Assembly (NCBI GenBank): GCA_036925085.1
Contig: JAUPFP010000003.1
Location: 11,279,008 to 11,343,007 of the forward strand
Reading direction: 5' to 3'
Origin: Brachycybe producta
Taxonomy: Eukaryota > Arthropoda > Diplopoda > Playtdesmida > Andrognathidae
DNA: 64,000 bases
Shown: piece after piece, positions 1-10,712 of the stretch
Numbering within the stretch: position 1 is the stretch's first letter
Layout of the letters: each line of letters starts with the position of its first letter
Made by a program: the position numbers and the translations under genes
Notes under the pieces: model-generated
Seen by the model: only the letters and a program-made list of their open reading frames with translations
Databases searched by the model: none
Told to the model about the DNA's origin: nothing

Positions 1-160
1 TTACCCCACTAGTGTATCATAATCATTGTTTTGTTGTTTTTTTTAAAAAAAACTGTCAATTATTTTTATTGAGTATGTTCAGCTAATCCATGTTTATAAA
101 ATCAAATATCTCAGCTTAACCTTATCAAAAGACATGCTTTGGTGTAAGAAACCACTTTCC

Positions 161-178
161 GGGGGGGGGGGGGGGGGG
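161..178. repeat. G18 homopolymer tract
   Basis: An uninterrupted run of 18 G on the + strand, followed by a short purine stretch. It could fold as a G-quadruplex, and it is also a place where read or assembly errors are likely. Confidence 0.9.
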
Positions 179-189
179 AGAGGGGAAGC

Positions 190-337
190 AGAATTAACTC
201 ACGGCTACGGTTTGCTCTTTTGTGCGGACTGAAAGTGGTTGGCTAGGCCACTTATTCTACTTTGGGCCCAGGAGAAAGGAACAAACCAGTACCTTTTGTT
301 TATTCACAAGTTCCTCTCTCAAGAACTTTTACAGCTT
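190..337 (-). mobile_element. Partial LTR, family A (3' part)
   Basis: This stretch carries the block around GTGGTTGGCTAGGCCAC and the run ending in CAAGAACTTTTAC. The same block occurs at 60540-60675 in the same orientation and, reverse-complemented, at about 1300-1440. It is therefore the 3' part of a minus-strand copy of the LTR that is complete at 459-1456. It stops where a TA-rich repeat starts at about 345. Confidence 0.6.
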
Positions 338-458
338 AAAGTATGAGGCGCCGTTTTGGCCATATATACATTACTTATAGTATATATAATATGTATATAT
401 ATAATATATAATATATATATATAATTCTCACTTATATGCCTCACATTTCTTCATATAG

Positions 459-1456
459 TGAGACGTTTTGGGGCCCGCCGTTTTTTATTAAATTAGCGCC
501 GTTTTTGTTTTGGGTTTTCGTAATTTTGTACGCACCTTGTATTTTGTAGCTTCTGGGCCACTCGGTACTAATAGGTACCGATTGACCCAGATTCTATTTT
601 TAGCTTGACCTTATATTCTCCCCTCTTTACCATTGTATTATCCTTCCACATGAGTGGATTCTTATCACTTTAATTTGAAGTTGTTTGCATTTTTTCCCCC
701 TTTTAATTAAAAGGGTGACTCATCTCTAATATTTTGGTGACCACTGGTCAATCGTTTTTGATTGGCCAGTTTGGTTTTTACTTTTGTTTTTGCCCAATCA
801 GGGGATACTGAGAAAGTGTTCTCAGTATCCTCTTTTTGGGTATAAAAGGCTGTGTTTTTGTATGTAATTTAAGCATTTTTGAAGCACTTCTAAAACAGAG
901 AATCTATGCCCGACTTGGGATAGATTTAGAAGAAAGCACTCTTTAAAGATCGAACCTATGTCCAATTTTGGCTAGGTTCTTTTATTTTTCAAGTTATATT
1001 TTTATGTGTTGTGATTTAATACCAGTTCGATTTGTTTTATGTTTTATCTACACATATTTTACTTTAACTAAACCAGTGGTGTTTTTGAATGTTATTCTTT
1101 TCGCGTTGGATATTCCTGAACGCGATTTTCATCATTACAGTGCAGCTCTTCACCTTTTTTGGATACTTCGAGGTCCCAACAGGTGCAAACCTGCAACGCA
1201 AGAGAGTAAGTATATTTTGCACGATTCTTAGAGCAGATTTACGGACGAAAGTCCGAGAGATACAGAGATTAAAGATCCTCAAGACTGTGAAGTCTTTTGC
1301 CAGAGACTAGTGAGGACATAAAATAGACGTTATATTGGTCTAGTCCTCCCGGGCCAGTAGAATTAGTGACCTAGCCACTCACTATCAATACGAGTGTAAA
1401 CTCGCTCGTATTAACTTAAAAGAGCAGATTCTACTAGTGGAAAAAGGTCCGTCACA
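459..1456 (+). mobile_element. Solo LTR, family A
   Basis: The 998-bp segment begins TGAGACG and ends CCGTCACA, an imperfect inverted pair of termini as in LTRs. It interrupts the TA repeat precisely: the flanks join to match the intact copy near 27.5 kb. The 4 bases outside (ATAG and ATAT) are a near-match for a target duplication. It contains a TATA box (TATAAAAG at 841-848). No coding sequence is associated, so it reads as a solo LTR. The closest relatives here are on the minus strand at 60496-60960 and 27645-28015. Confidence 0.7.
841..848 (+). promoter_or_regulatory. TATA box of LTR family A
   Basis: TATAAAAG preceded by GGG. The same position in the minus-strand copy at 27875-27882 reads TATATAAG, so the element is conserved between copies, as expected of an LTR promoter. 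Confidence 0.55.
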
Positions 1457-1820
1457 ATATATAAAAGTTTTCTGCATATATATAACATATTTTCGTTATA
1501 TATATAAAATATTTTCGTTATATATATAAAATATTTTCGATATATATATATAGAATTTTTTCTTTATATATATAAAATCTTTTCTTTGCATATAGGAATT
1601 GTGTTTTCACATACAGTATACTGAAGGGCTATATTCTCACATGTGAAGGAAAAGCCATGGCCCTCCAAACTATTAGATTGAAAATGGTTGGGGCAATTTG
1701 GGAACTGGACAATCAACAAGGAGTACTCCCTATATACTCTTAAATTTTGTTTATTGTCACACTTTGCTGTTTTGTTTTTTTGTTGCTGTTTTCCTATTAT
1801 ATATATAATATATCCCAGGT

Positions 1821-1822
<2 letters not shown>

Positions 1823-1851
<29 letters not shown>

Positions 1852-1852
1852 G
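1823..1852. repeat. GT dinucleotide microsatellite
   Basis: About 15 units of GT on the + strand, inside the TA-bearing repeat. Apparent reading frames over it are low-complexity artefacts. Confidence 0.85.
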
Positions 1853-1949
1853 AGTAACAAAAACCATTGAAGCACGTCGGAATTTATATAAATTTGAATA
1901 AATGAACCGTTTTTTTTTTCTCAAGGTCAACTATATGTTGAACTCTTCC

Positions 1950-2115
1950 TTTGGAAAGTGTAGAAGGGAGAGAGAGAGAAAAGTGGGAGGGGGTGAGGGA
2001 AAAAGGTTGGATAGTGTAAAAGGGGAGAGAGAGAGAAAAGTGGGAGGGGTGAGGGGAAAAGGTTGGAAAGTGTAGAAGGGGAGAGAGAGAAAAAAGTGGG
2101 AGGGGGTGACTGAAA
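1950..2115. repeat. Purine-rich 57-bp minisatellite, three units
   Basis: Three tandem copies of about 57 bp built from GAGAGAGAGA, AAGTGGGAGG and GTGAGGGAAAAAGG blocks. All purines lie on the + strand, which makes triplex or H-DNA structure possible. Confidence 0.8.
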
Positions 2116-2205
2116 TTGAAATGAAAGGATGTGCACAATTGCATGTGAATTTTGCTCCCGTCATTTATGACGGGTTACCCCACTAGTTTAGTAATAAAAC
2201 TAAAT

Positions 2206-3749
2206 GTCCATCAAACAGGTTTCAACTACAAGTTGTCATCTTAACATTTTTTCTCTCAGTTCTATTTTTTTGGGAAAAAGAGGTTTACAAATAAAATATT
2301 GTTCTACATCATACAATACAATTTGTCTTAAATGAATCCCTCACTATTCAGTTTTTTAACAAACATTGAATTTCTAGAAACTCACAAGTGTTAATAATTA
2401 TGACAAACAGCTGTGTTCTAAAACTTTGAGCTAAAGCCAAGCTAAAGCTTGGTGACATTGTTTCCAGGTATATAAACATCATTTTTTTGCATGTATTTTT
2501 AGGAAAACATTGATTGAATTGAGAAAAACTATAAAATAAACTATAGAATAATAACTGAATTACATTTTTTCAGCAAGATATTAAAACGACTTTTTATAGC
2601 AAATAATGCTAAACCAAACTTAATAAACACCAAAGCAATCCTTAAAGTAGAATTCAAATTCAAATTGTTTCAAAAACTAAAATAGAGGATGGTGTTTTCG
2701 GTTTTTTAAGCTTAGTTATTTTTACAGTTGTTTGGAGAATTTAATTTTTACTCTTTTTTACATTAATATGTAAAGTTTAACAAGAAAAACCATTTTGACA
2801 TTTTTTTAAACTGCCATAAAAATTATTTTGAAAGAAAAGTGGAGTAGCAATTAAAATCTTGCCACTTTCTATTGGTATATTTTGATGTGTTTTAACCCTT
2901 TTTTATATCAGGTATCACCAGCTTTTTGTAGTGTTTATGAATATAAAATTTGAGGAAATAAAACACTTAGATGGAGCATATGTTTTGATACTGTATACTT
3001 TATCTGCAGTAGGACTTCAGATTGTGAATTTCATGTATTTTTATCATGTAACTTACTAATTGTACTTCTATATATAAATAAAAGGAAAAATAAAATTTGA
3101 ATTGGTGCTTGGAATGGTTTAAAATTTTGATGAAACAATTTTGTAGTGTATTTAGTGACTTCTCATTGTCAATGGCCTATGATGTAAAAGTTCAAGTTTT
3201 GTGATAAGTGCCCATTTACTCTGAAACTGCACCTAATATGTTTTGAGTCAAGTTAATTGTCATATTCAGGTTTGATCACTTCTGAAAATTTTGAAAAACT
3301 CTGCCTTATAGAATCATGTGCAATTTGTTTTTTGCTTTAGCAGAAAAAAGCAGCCCCTTTCTCTGAAATGTAGAGGATTGTAAATTCACACTAAAAGTGG
3401 ACAAATCCACAATGTACTTCAAAACTTTTTTGTGTTCAGTCTATTTTATTGGTCCAAATTAGAATTACAAACTTTATTAAGCAGTCAGTGTGTAGACAAC
3501 AGATACTGTGAGACAGCCATCAACATTTGTCTTGATTTTCTTTAGTTGTATTCATACTAGATTAGATTCACTAGTGCAAATTCAAAAACTTTTTATCACA
3601 AATTTAAGCTGTTTATTGTAACAAATTAGTAATATCCTAAAATGTTTCACTAGGTAAAAATAAGTACATTTTTTATTAATTTGTGTAAACTTGTTAAAAC
3701 TTGCAAACAATATAAACATACTTATATTTATGTATTAATTTTCATCTTA
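2206..3749. other. AT-rich non-coding stretch
   Basis: No supported reading frame, RNA or element end was found. Several AATAAA motifs (for example near 2960 and 3075) would fit a 3' UTR or decayed repeat, but nothing more specific can be said. Confidence 0.5.
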
Positions 3750-3757
3750 CTATATAT
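3750..3757. repeat. Left 8-bp target-site duplication of the hAT element
   Basis: CTATATAT immediately outside the left terminus; identical to 10541-10548. Confidence 0.85.
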
Positions 3758-3797
3758 TAGAGGTGGGACAAATCCTAAATTTTCTCGAATCCGAATC

Positions 3798-3980
3798 CAT
3801 TCCTCGAATCTCTCGAATCTAGAATTTCTCGAATCTAGAATCTCTCGAAACTAGAATCTCTCGAATCTAGAATTTCTCGAATCTAGAATCTCTCGAAACT
3901 AGAATCTCTCGAAACTAGAATCTCTCGAATCTAGAATCTCTAGAATCTCTCGAAACTAGAATCTCTCGAATCTCTCGAAA
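3798..3980. repeat. Irregular founder repeats leading into the satellite
   Basis: Imperfect 9- to 16-bp units mixing TCTCGAATC, TAGAATTTC and TCTCGAAAC. They grade into the perfect 25-bp array that begins at 3981 and look like the subterminal repeats from which it grew. Confidence 0.8.
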
Positions 3981-6900
3981 CTAGAATCTCTAGAATCTCT
4001 CGAAACTAGAATCTCTAGAATCTCTCGAAACTAGAATCTCTAGAATCTCTCGAAACTAGAATCTCTAGAATCTCTCGAAACTAGAATCTCTAGAATCTCT
4101 CGAAACTAGAATCTCTAGAATCTCTCGAAACTAGAATCTCTAGAATCTCTCGAAACTAGAATCTCTAGAATCTCTCGAAACTAGAATCTCTAGAATCTCT
4201 CGAAACTAGAATCTCTAGAATCTCTCGAAACTAGAATCTCTAGAATCTCTCGAAACTAGAATCTCTAGAATCTCTCGAAACTAGAATCTCTAGAATCTCT
4301 CGAAACTAGAATCTCTAGAATCTCTCGAAACTAGAATCTCTAGAATCTCTCGAAACTAGAATCTCTAGAATCTCTCGAAACTAGAATCTCTAGAATCTCT
4401 CGAAACTAGAATCTCTAGAATCTCTCGAAACTAGAATCTCTAGAATCTCTCGAAACTAGAATCTCTAGAATCTCTCGAAACTAGAATCTCTAGAATCTCT
4501 CGAAACTAGAATCTCTAGAATCTCTCGAAACTAGAATCTCTAGAATCTCTCGAAACTAGAATCTCTAGAATCTCTCGAAACTAGAATCTCTAGAATCTCT
4601 CGAAACTAGAATCTCTAGAATCTCTCGAAACTAGAATCTCTAGAATCTCTCGAAACTAGAATCTCTAGAATCTCTCGAAACTAGAATCTCTAGAATCTCT
4701 CGAAACTAGAATCTCTAGAATCTCTCGAAACTAGAATCTCTAGAATCTCTCGAAACTAGAATCTCTAGAATCTCTCGAAACTAGAATCTCTAGAATCTCT
4801 CGAAACTAGAATCTCTAGAATCTCTCGAAACTAGAATCTCTAGAATCTCTCGAAACTAGAATCTCTAGAATCTCTCGAAACTAGAATCTCTAGAATCTCT
4901 CGAAACTAGAATCTCTAGAATCTCTCGAAACTAGAATCTCTAGAATCTCTCGAAACTAGAATCTCTAGAATCTCTCGAAACTAGAATCTCTAGAATCTCT
5001 CGAAACTAGAATCTCTAGAATCTCTCGAAACTAGAATCTCTAGAATCTCTCGAAACTAGAATCTCTAGAATCTCTCGAAACTAGAATCTCTAGAATCTCT
5101 CGAAACTAGAATCTCTAGAATCTCTCGAAACTAGAATCTCTAGAATCTCTCGAAACTAGAATCTCTAGAATCTCTCGAAACTAGAATCTCTAGAATCTCT
5201 CGAAACTAGAATCTCTAGAATCTCTCGAAACTAGAATCTCTAGAATCTCTCGAAACTAGAATCTCTAGAATCTCTCGAAACTAGAATCTCTAGAATCTCT
5301 CGAAACTAGAATCTCTAGAATCTCTCGAAACTAGAATCTCTAGAATCTCTCGAAACTAGAATCTCTAGAATCTCTCGAAACTAGAATCTCTAGAATCTCT
5401 CGAAACTAGAATCTCTAGAATCTCTCGAAACTAGAATCTCTAGAATCTCTCGAAACTAGAATCTCTAGAATCTCTCGAAACTAGAATCTCTAGAATCTCT
5501 CGAAACTAGAATCTCTAGAATCTCTCGAAACTAGAATCTCTAGAATCTCTCGAAACTAGAATCTCTAGAATCTCTCGAAACTAGAATCTCTAGAATCTCT
5601 CGAAACTAGAATCTCTAGAATCTCTCGAAACTAGAATCTCTAGAATCTCTCGAAACTAGAATCTCTAGAATCTCTCGAAACTAGAATCTCTAGAATCTCT
5701 CGAAACTAGAATCTCTAGAATCTCTCGAAACTAGAATCTCTAGAATCTCTCGAAACTAGAATCTCTAGAATCTCTCGAAACTAGAATCTCTAGAATCTCT
5801 CGAAACTAGAATCTCTAGAATCTCTCGAAACTAGAATCTCTAGAATCTCTCGAAACTAGAATCTCTAGAATCTCTCGAAACTAGAATCTCTAGAATCTCT
5901 CGAAACTAGAATCTCTAGAATCTCTCGAAACTAGAATCTCTAGAATCTCTCGAAACTAGAATCTCTAGAATCTCTCGAAACTAGAATCTCTAGAATCTCT
6001 CGAAACTAGAATCTCTAGAATCTCTCGAAACTAGAATCTCTAGAATCTCTCGAAACTAGAATCTCTAGAATCTCTCGAAACTAGAATCTCTAGAATCTCT
6101 CGAAACTAGAATCTCTAGAATCTCTCGAAACTAGAATCTCTAGAATCTCTCGAAACTAGAATCTCTAGAATCTCTCGAAACTAGAATCTCTAGAATCTCT
6201 CGAAACTAGAATCTCTAGAATCTCTCGAAACTAGAATCTCTAGAATCTCTCGAAACTAGAATCTCTAGAATCTCTCGAAACTAGAATCTCTAGAATCTCT
6301 CGAAACTAGAATCTCTAGAATCTCTCGAAACTAGAATCTCTAGAATCTCTCGAAACTAGAATCTCTAGAATCTCTCGAAACTAGAATCTCTAGAATCTCT
6401 CGAAACTAGAATCTCTAGAATCTCTCGAAACTAGAATCTCTAGAATCTCTCGAAACTAGAATCTCTAGAATCTCTCGAAACTAGAATCTCTAGAATCTCT
6501 CGAAACTAGAATCTCTAGAATCTCTCGAAACTAGAATCTCTAGAATCTCTCGAAACTAGAATCTCTAGAATCTCTCGAAACTAGAATCTCTAGAATCTCT
6601 CGAAACTAGAATCTCTAGAATCTCTCGAAACTAGAATCTCTAGAATCTCTCGAAACTAGAATCTCTAGAATCTCTCGAAACTAGAATCTCTAGAATCTCT
6701 CGAAACTAGAATCTCTAGAATCTCTCGAAACTAGAATCTCTAGAATCTCTCGAAACTAGAATCTCTAGAATCTCTCGAAACTAGAATCTCTAGAATCTCT
6801 CGAAACTAGAATCTCTAGAATCTCTCGAAACTAGAATCTCTAGAATCTCTCGAAACTAGAATCTCTAGAATCTCTCGAAACTAGAATCTCTAGAATCTCT

Positions 6901-7997
6901 CGAAACTAGAATCTCTAGAATCTCTCGAAACTAGAATCTCTAGAATCTCTCGAAACTAGAATCTCTAGAATCTCTCGAAACTAGAATCTCTAGAATCTCT
7001 CGAAACTAGAATCTCTAGAATCTCTCGAAACTAGAATCTCTAGAATCTCTCGAAACTAGAATCTCTAGAATCTCTCGAAACTAGAATCTCTAGAATCTCT
7101 CGAAACTAGAATCTCTAGAATCTCTCGAAACTAGAATCTCTAGAATCTCTCGAAACTAGAATCTCTAGAATCTCTCGAAACTAGAATCTCTAGAATCTCT
7201 CGAAACTAGAATCTCTAGAATCTCTCGAAACTAGAATCTCTAGAATCTCTCGAAACTAGAATCTCTAGAATCTCTCGAAACTAGAATCTCTAGAATCTCT
7301 CGAAACTAGAATCTCTAGAATCTCTCGAAACTAGAATCTCTAGAATCTCTCGAAACTAGAATCTCTAGAATCTCTCGAAACTAGAATCTCTAGAATCTCT
7401 CGAAACTAGAATCTCTAGAATCTCTCGAAACTAGAATCTCTAGAATCTCTCGAAACTAGAATCTCTAGAATCTCTCGAAACTAGAATCTCTAGAATCTCT
7501 CGAAACTAGAATCTCTAGAATCTCTCGAAACTAGAATCTCTAGAATCTCTCGAAACTAGAATCTCTAGAATCTCTCGAAACTAGAATCTCTAGAATCTCT
7601 CGAAACTAGAATCTCTAGAATCTCTCGAAACTAGAATCTCTAGAATCTCTCGAAACTAGAATCTCTAGAATCTCTCGAAACTAGAATCTCTAGAATCTCT
7701 CGAAACTAGAATCTCTAGAATCTCTCGAAACTAGAATCTCTAGAATCTCTCGAAACTAGAATCTCTAGAATCTCTCGAAACTAGAATCTCTAGAATCTCT
7801 CGAAACTAGAATCTCTAGAATCTCTCGAAACTAGAATCTCTAGAATCTCTCGAAACTAGAATCTCTAGAATCTCTCGAAACTAGAATCTCTAGAATCTCT
7901 CGAAACTAGAATCTCTAGAATCTCTCGAAACTAGAATCTCTAGAATCTCTCGAAACTAGAATCTCTAGAATCTCTCGAAACTAGAATCTCTAGAATC
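3981..7997. repeat. 25-bp satellite, 160 identical tandem units
   Basis: Exact periodicity of 25 bp from 3981 to 7980 (4000 bp, 160 units), with a partial unit to 7997. Each unit is two 9-mers (forms CTAGAATCT and CTAGAATCT followed by CTCGAAA in register) plus a 7-base remainder, so GAA recurs at spacings of 9, 9 and 7. No substitution was seen on reading the array. Each unit holds one XbaI site (TCTAGA). The array ends abruptly at the sequence that directly follows the left end in the related copy at 37.2 kb. Confidence 0.95.
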
Positions 7998-8464
7998 TTT
8001 CATATAAGAATCTTATATTATTCATCAAGAAGATACAAATAAATGAAATAATATTAAATATTAAATTAATAATAATAAAAAAACAAGTGTAAGTTTCCGT
8101 TTTCACGGCTATCACAGTGAAGTTCTGTGATTCCCCTTTCAGCCAAATAGTACCTATTGGGTTTAGGGTTCGACCCTCCCAGCCAATGAAGACTTATGTA
8201 GGAATGGGTTTTTATTTCTTTAACCAGTTGTGTGGGTGAAGTAGATGTGAAATTCTTTAGTATACATGCATTTTATGGCCTATAAAAATATATATTTATA
8301 CCCAGCCTTACCTGACCTTTTGATGTGGACTGGTGATCAGACTTTCCAATTTGGAGAATTTCTTGAGGTAGACCCGATCACATTCAAGATTAAAACAAAA
8401 TTGTAGGACACTTTAAACAGCACTTTTAATTCACCATTAGAACCAACTCATAAGTACTTTCACA

Positions 8465-8740
8465 AACTCAAAATTCACTCTTAAAACAATTCAGAAATAA
8501 TTTCAACTAACTCAAACTTCACACTTAAATCAAATTCAGAAATAATTTCAACTAACTCAAACTTCACACTTAAAACAAATTCAGAAATAATTTCAACTAA
8601 CTCAAAATTCACACTTAAAACAAATTCAGAAATAATTTCAACTAACTCAAAATTCACACTTAAAACAAACTCAAAAATAATTTCAACTAACTCACTTCAC
8701 ACTTAAAACAAATTCAGAAATAATTTCAACTAACTCAAAA
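8465..8740. repeat. 45-bp minisatellite, six units
   Basis: The motif TTTCAACTAACTCA recurs at 8501, 8546, 8591, 8636, 8681 and 8724, giving a 45-bp period with few differences. It lies inside the hAT element. Confidence 0.85.
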
Positions 8741-8749
8741 TTCTTCTAA

Positions 8750-10440
8750 GTCCCCTGTTTCAATATTCAAAAAAAATTTATAAGTATTTTTTTTTACAAT
8801 ATTCTTAACATCAATAGGTCCTCTCTCTCAGAACTCCAATCTCAGACTCTCTCAAGAATACGATGTTCATCGCATCTTGTTTAGCCAGAAATGAATTTTA
8901 AGTGTTTTGATTGGTTAGAATTAATTTTCTAAAATTAAAATAACCAATCGGTCAACCGGCTTTTGATCTTCTTCTACGAACATCTGCCTAATATGCATCC
9001 GGTCGTAAAATTACAATTTGGCTTTTTTATAATTTTTTTACGATCGTTGATACATACTGTTATTTCCACTAACCGTCATTTTCTATGAATTAGTATAGTT
9101 AACCTTTTAACTTTTCATGGAAAGTTTTAGTTTTCGGCAACTCATAACATTTCATTTGAATGACTAACATTTCCAATGTTCCTTTATTTGTTTTTTTAGG
9201 CCCTCTGAAATGTATTTCTATTTAAATACGATTTTGGCCCTTTTACCCCTACTCTGTTGAGAACCCTAACATCATACAACTCTTTCGCTACTTGTCGGTA
9301 CCTCTTTTGGGTTATGTTTGACTTCACATATTGTTCCATTCATTTCATTATACTCATTCATAAGTTTCCTCTCTATAGTCTTCAATATACTCTATATATT
9401 ATTAGTGGCCCTTTTCTCAATGTGTTGAGAACCTGTTATGTGCTTTACTTTTTCTTTTAAACTTTTTATTACTTTGCTGTTTTGCATATTGAAGAGAGAG
9501 TATGGTAAAAAGTATCTTGTTACACTTTTTCCATCCTTTTCTTCTTATTATTTTTTTCTATAATGACGTCATAATTTTTTGTAAAACAGGTGGTCTTCTA
9601 CCGTGTGAGTATGAAGTATAAACCATATGTTTTTCTTCTTTAAGAGTCACATTTCAAACCTTTTCATTGTTCAACTTACTTTTCTCTTACTTTACACTCC
9701 ACTAGGTAATCAGGTCGTCTCAGGTTAATTAACCACATCATTTATCTATCTATTACTCTTCATAGTATGTTTCCCACTCTTTTCATTTTTTAATTACATT
9801 TAATCTTGTAAAAAAGTTTTTATTTAACATGGTACACTTATTTGGGCTCACCCTTCTAAAGTGTGTGTGGGTGGGTTTTGTCTTTCTATTTCCCCCCTCT
9901 TTTGTTTTCTTTAAAACTTTTTATTACTTTTTACATAAGTGGGTGGGTTTCTTTTTCGTTTCCCCCCTTCTTTGACTTTCTTCTTGCTTCGTCATTCTCT
10001 TATGGGTGGGTGGGTTTCTTTTACTTTTTTCAGCCTCTCCCCTTTTTGCCTCTGTTTACTATGAGTGTGTGTGTGTGATTCATTCATACTTTATCCACCC
10101 CCTCTTTTACTACTACTTTCCCGCCATTTTTTTACTTCCTCATTTTTTCTTCTCTTTTTCACTTCTCTTTCAGTGTTTCTCTTTCTAGCTCCGCCTCTTT
10201 CTCTTTTTAACTTTATTTTAATTTTATCTTTTACTAATTTCTGCCCCTCTCTCAAATTATTGTTAGGTGTTGCTTTACTTATTTTTTTAACACCTAACAC
10301 AAGTGTGGCACTCAGGGTCTCCACACAAGGTGATATGGTGATCCGGGTACCAGTCACCGTTTTTTTCTTACTGAATGCTTTTATTAGATGTCAATGGTGT
10401 TAAAGTTAATTTTACCAAAGTTTTTAACAATTTTTTTTAG
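8750..10440. other. Right body of the hAT element, no gene
   Basis: T- and C-rich on the + strand, with AT-rich blocks. Reading frames between 9860 and 10400 are composed mainly of F, L, S and P from pyrimidine tracts and are not credible genes. The segment around 10298-10350 (AGTGTGGCACTCAGGG) recurs at 37303 in the second copy of the element. Confidence 0.6.
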
Positions 10441-10540
10441 GTTAGGATTCGAAAGACAAAAAAAGCGTGAAGATTAGTTTTCGAATCTCGAATATTTTTC
10501 AAGATTCGCGGGATTCAAGGATTCGAATGGCCTATCTCTA

Positions 10541-10548
10541 CTATATAT
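10541..10548. repeat. Right 8-bp target-site duplication of the hAT element
   Basis: CTATATAT immediately outside the right terminus; identical to 3750-3757. Confidence 0.85.
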
Positions 10549-10712
10549 TAATTAACTAATTGCATACTATCATATAATTATGGAGTTTACTAATGTTGAA
10601 CTTAAGACACTTTTTTGGATACATATGCTTATTAGCATCATATGTGAAACATGTTACAATAACATCTTTTGCTATGAGTTTAATTTACTACTAGCCTGTT
10701 CAAATTTTAGAA

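Larger units (their letters stand above)
345..2205. repeat. TA-microsatellite-bearing dispersed repeat, split by a solo LTR
   Basis: The segment begins with GAGGCGCCGTTTTGG at about 347 and contains TA runs with short modules such as TTTTCGTTATAT and TTTTCTTTATAT. It ends near 2205 after the motif AGTAATAAAACTAAA. A reverse-complement copy occupies 15640-16055 plus 27387-27645 (modules, unique part and end motif shared). In this copy a solo LTR (459-1456) interrupts it; in the other copy a gypsy element does. The central unique block at about 1600-1700 matches 15695-15845 on the opposite strand. Confidence 0.65.
3758..10540. mobile_element. Non-autonomous hAT-like DNA transposon carrying a satellite array
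   Basis: The termini are TAGAGGTGGGAC on the left and GGCCTATCTCTA on the right, an imperfect inverted pair of the hAT type. Each is flanked by the 8-bp direct repeat CTATATAT (3750-3757 and 10541-10548), the length expected for hAT target duplications. Subterminal GAATC-rich repeats lie inside both ends. The 6783-bp body contains the 25-bp satellite, a 45-bp minisatellite at 8465-8740, and a pyrimidine-rich right half. No transposase frame is present, so it must have moved with enzyme supplied in trans. A deleted relative at 37149 shares the left end, the segment after the satellite, and a piece matching about 10298-10350. Confidence 0.85.

Noticed and set aside
1-2190. The shared 12-mer TTACCCCACTAG at the window start and near 2175 as a target duplication of one large element.
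   Set aside because: The left side is cut by the window edge and the interval contains independent repeats, so it cannot be tested here.
3981-7997. A CRISPR array or heat-shock element cluster.
   Set aside because: There are no spacers: units are directly tandem and identical, in a eukaryotic transposon. GAA spacing of 9, 9 and 7 does not fit the alternating 5-base units of heat-shock elements.
8105-8180. A tRNA-like B box (GGTTCGACCC) suggesting a SINE or tRNA.
   Set aside because: No convincing A box at the right distance and no cloverleaf could be drawn; left as coincidence.
9863-10403. Several overlapping open frames of 60-112 residues on both strands.
   Set aside because: Composition follows the pyrimidine-rich DNA (F, L, S, P or K, R, E). 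No motif is present, and the region lies inside the non-autonomous hAT element.
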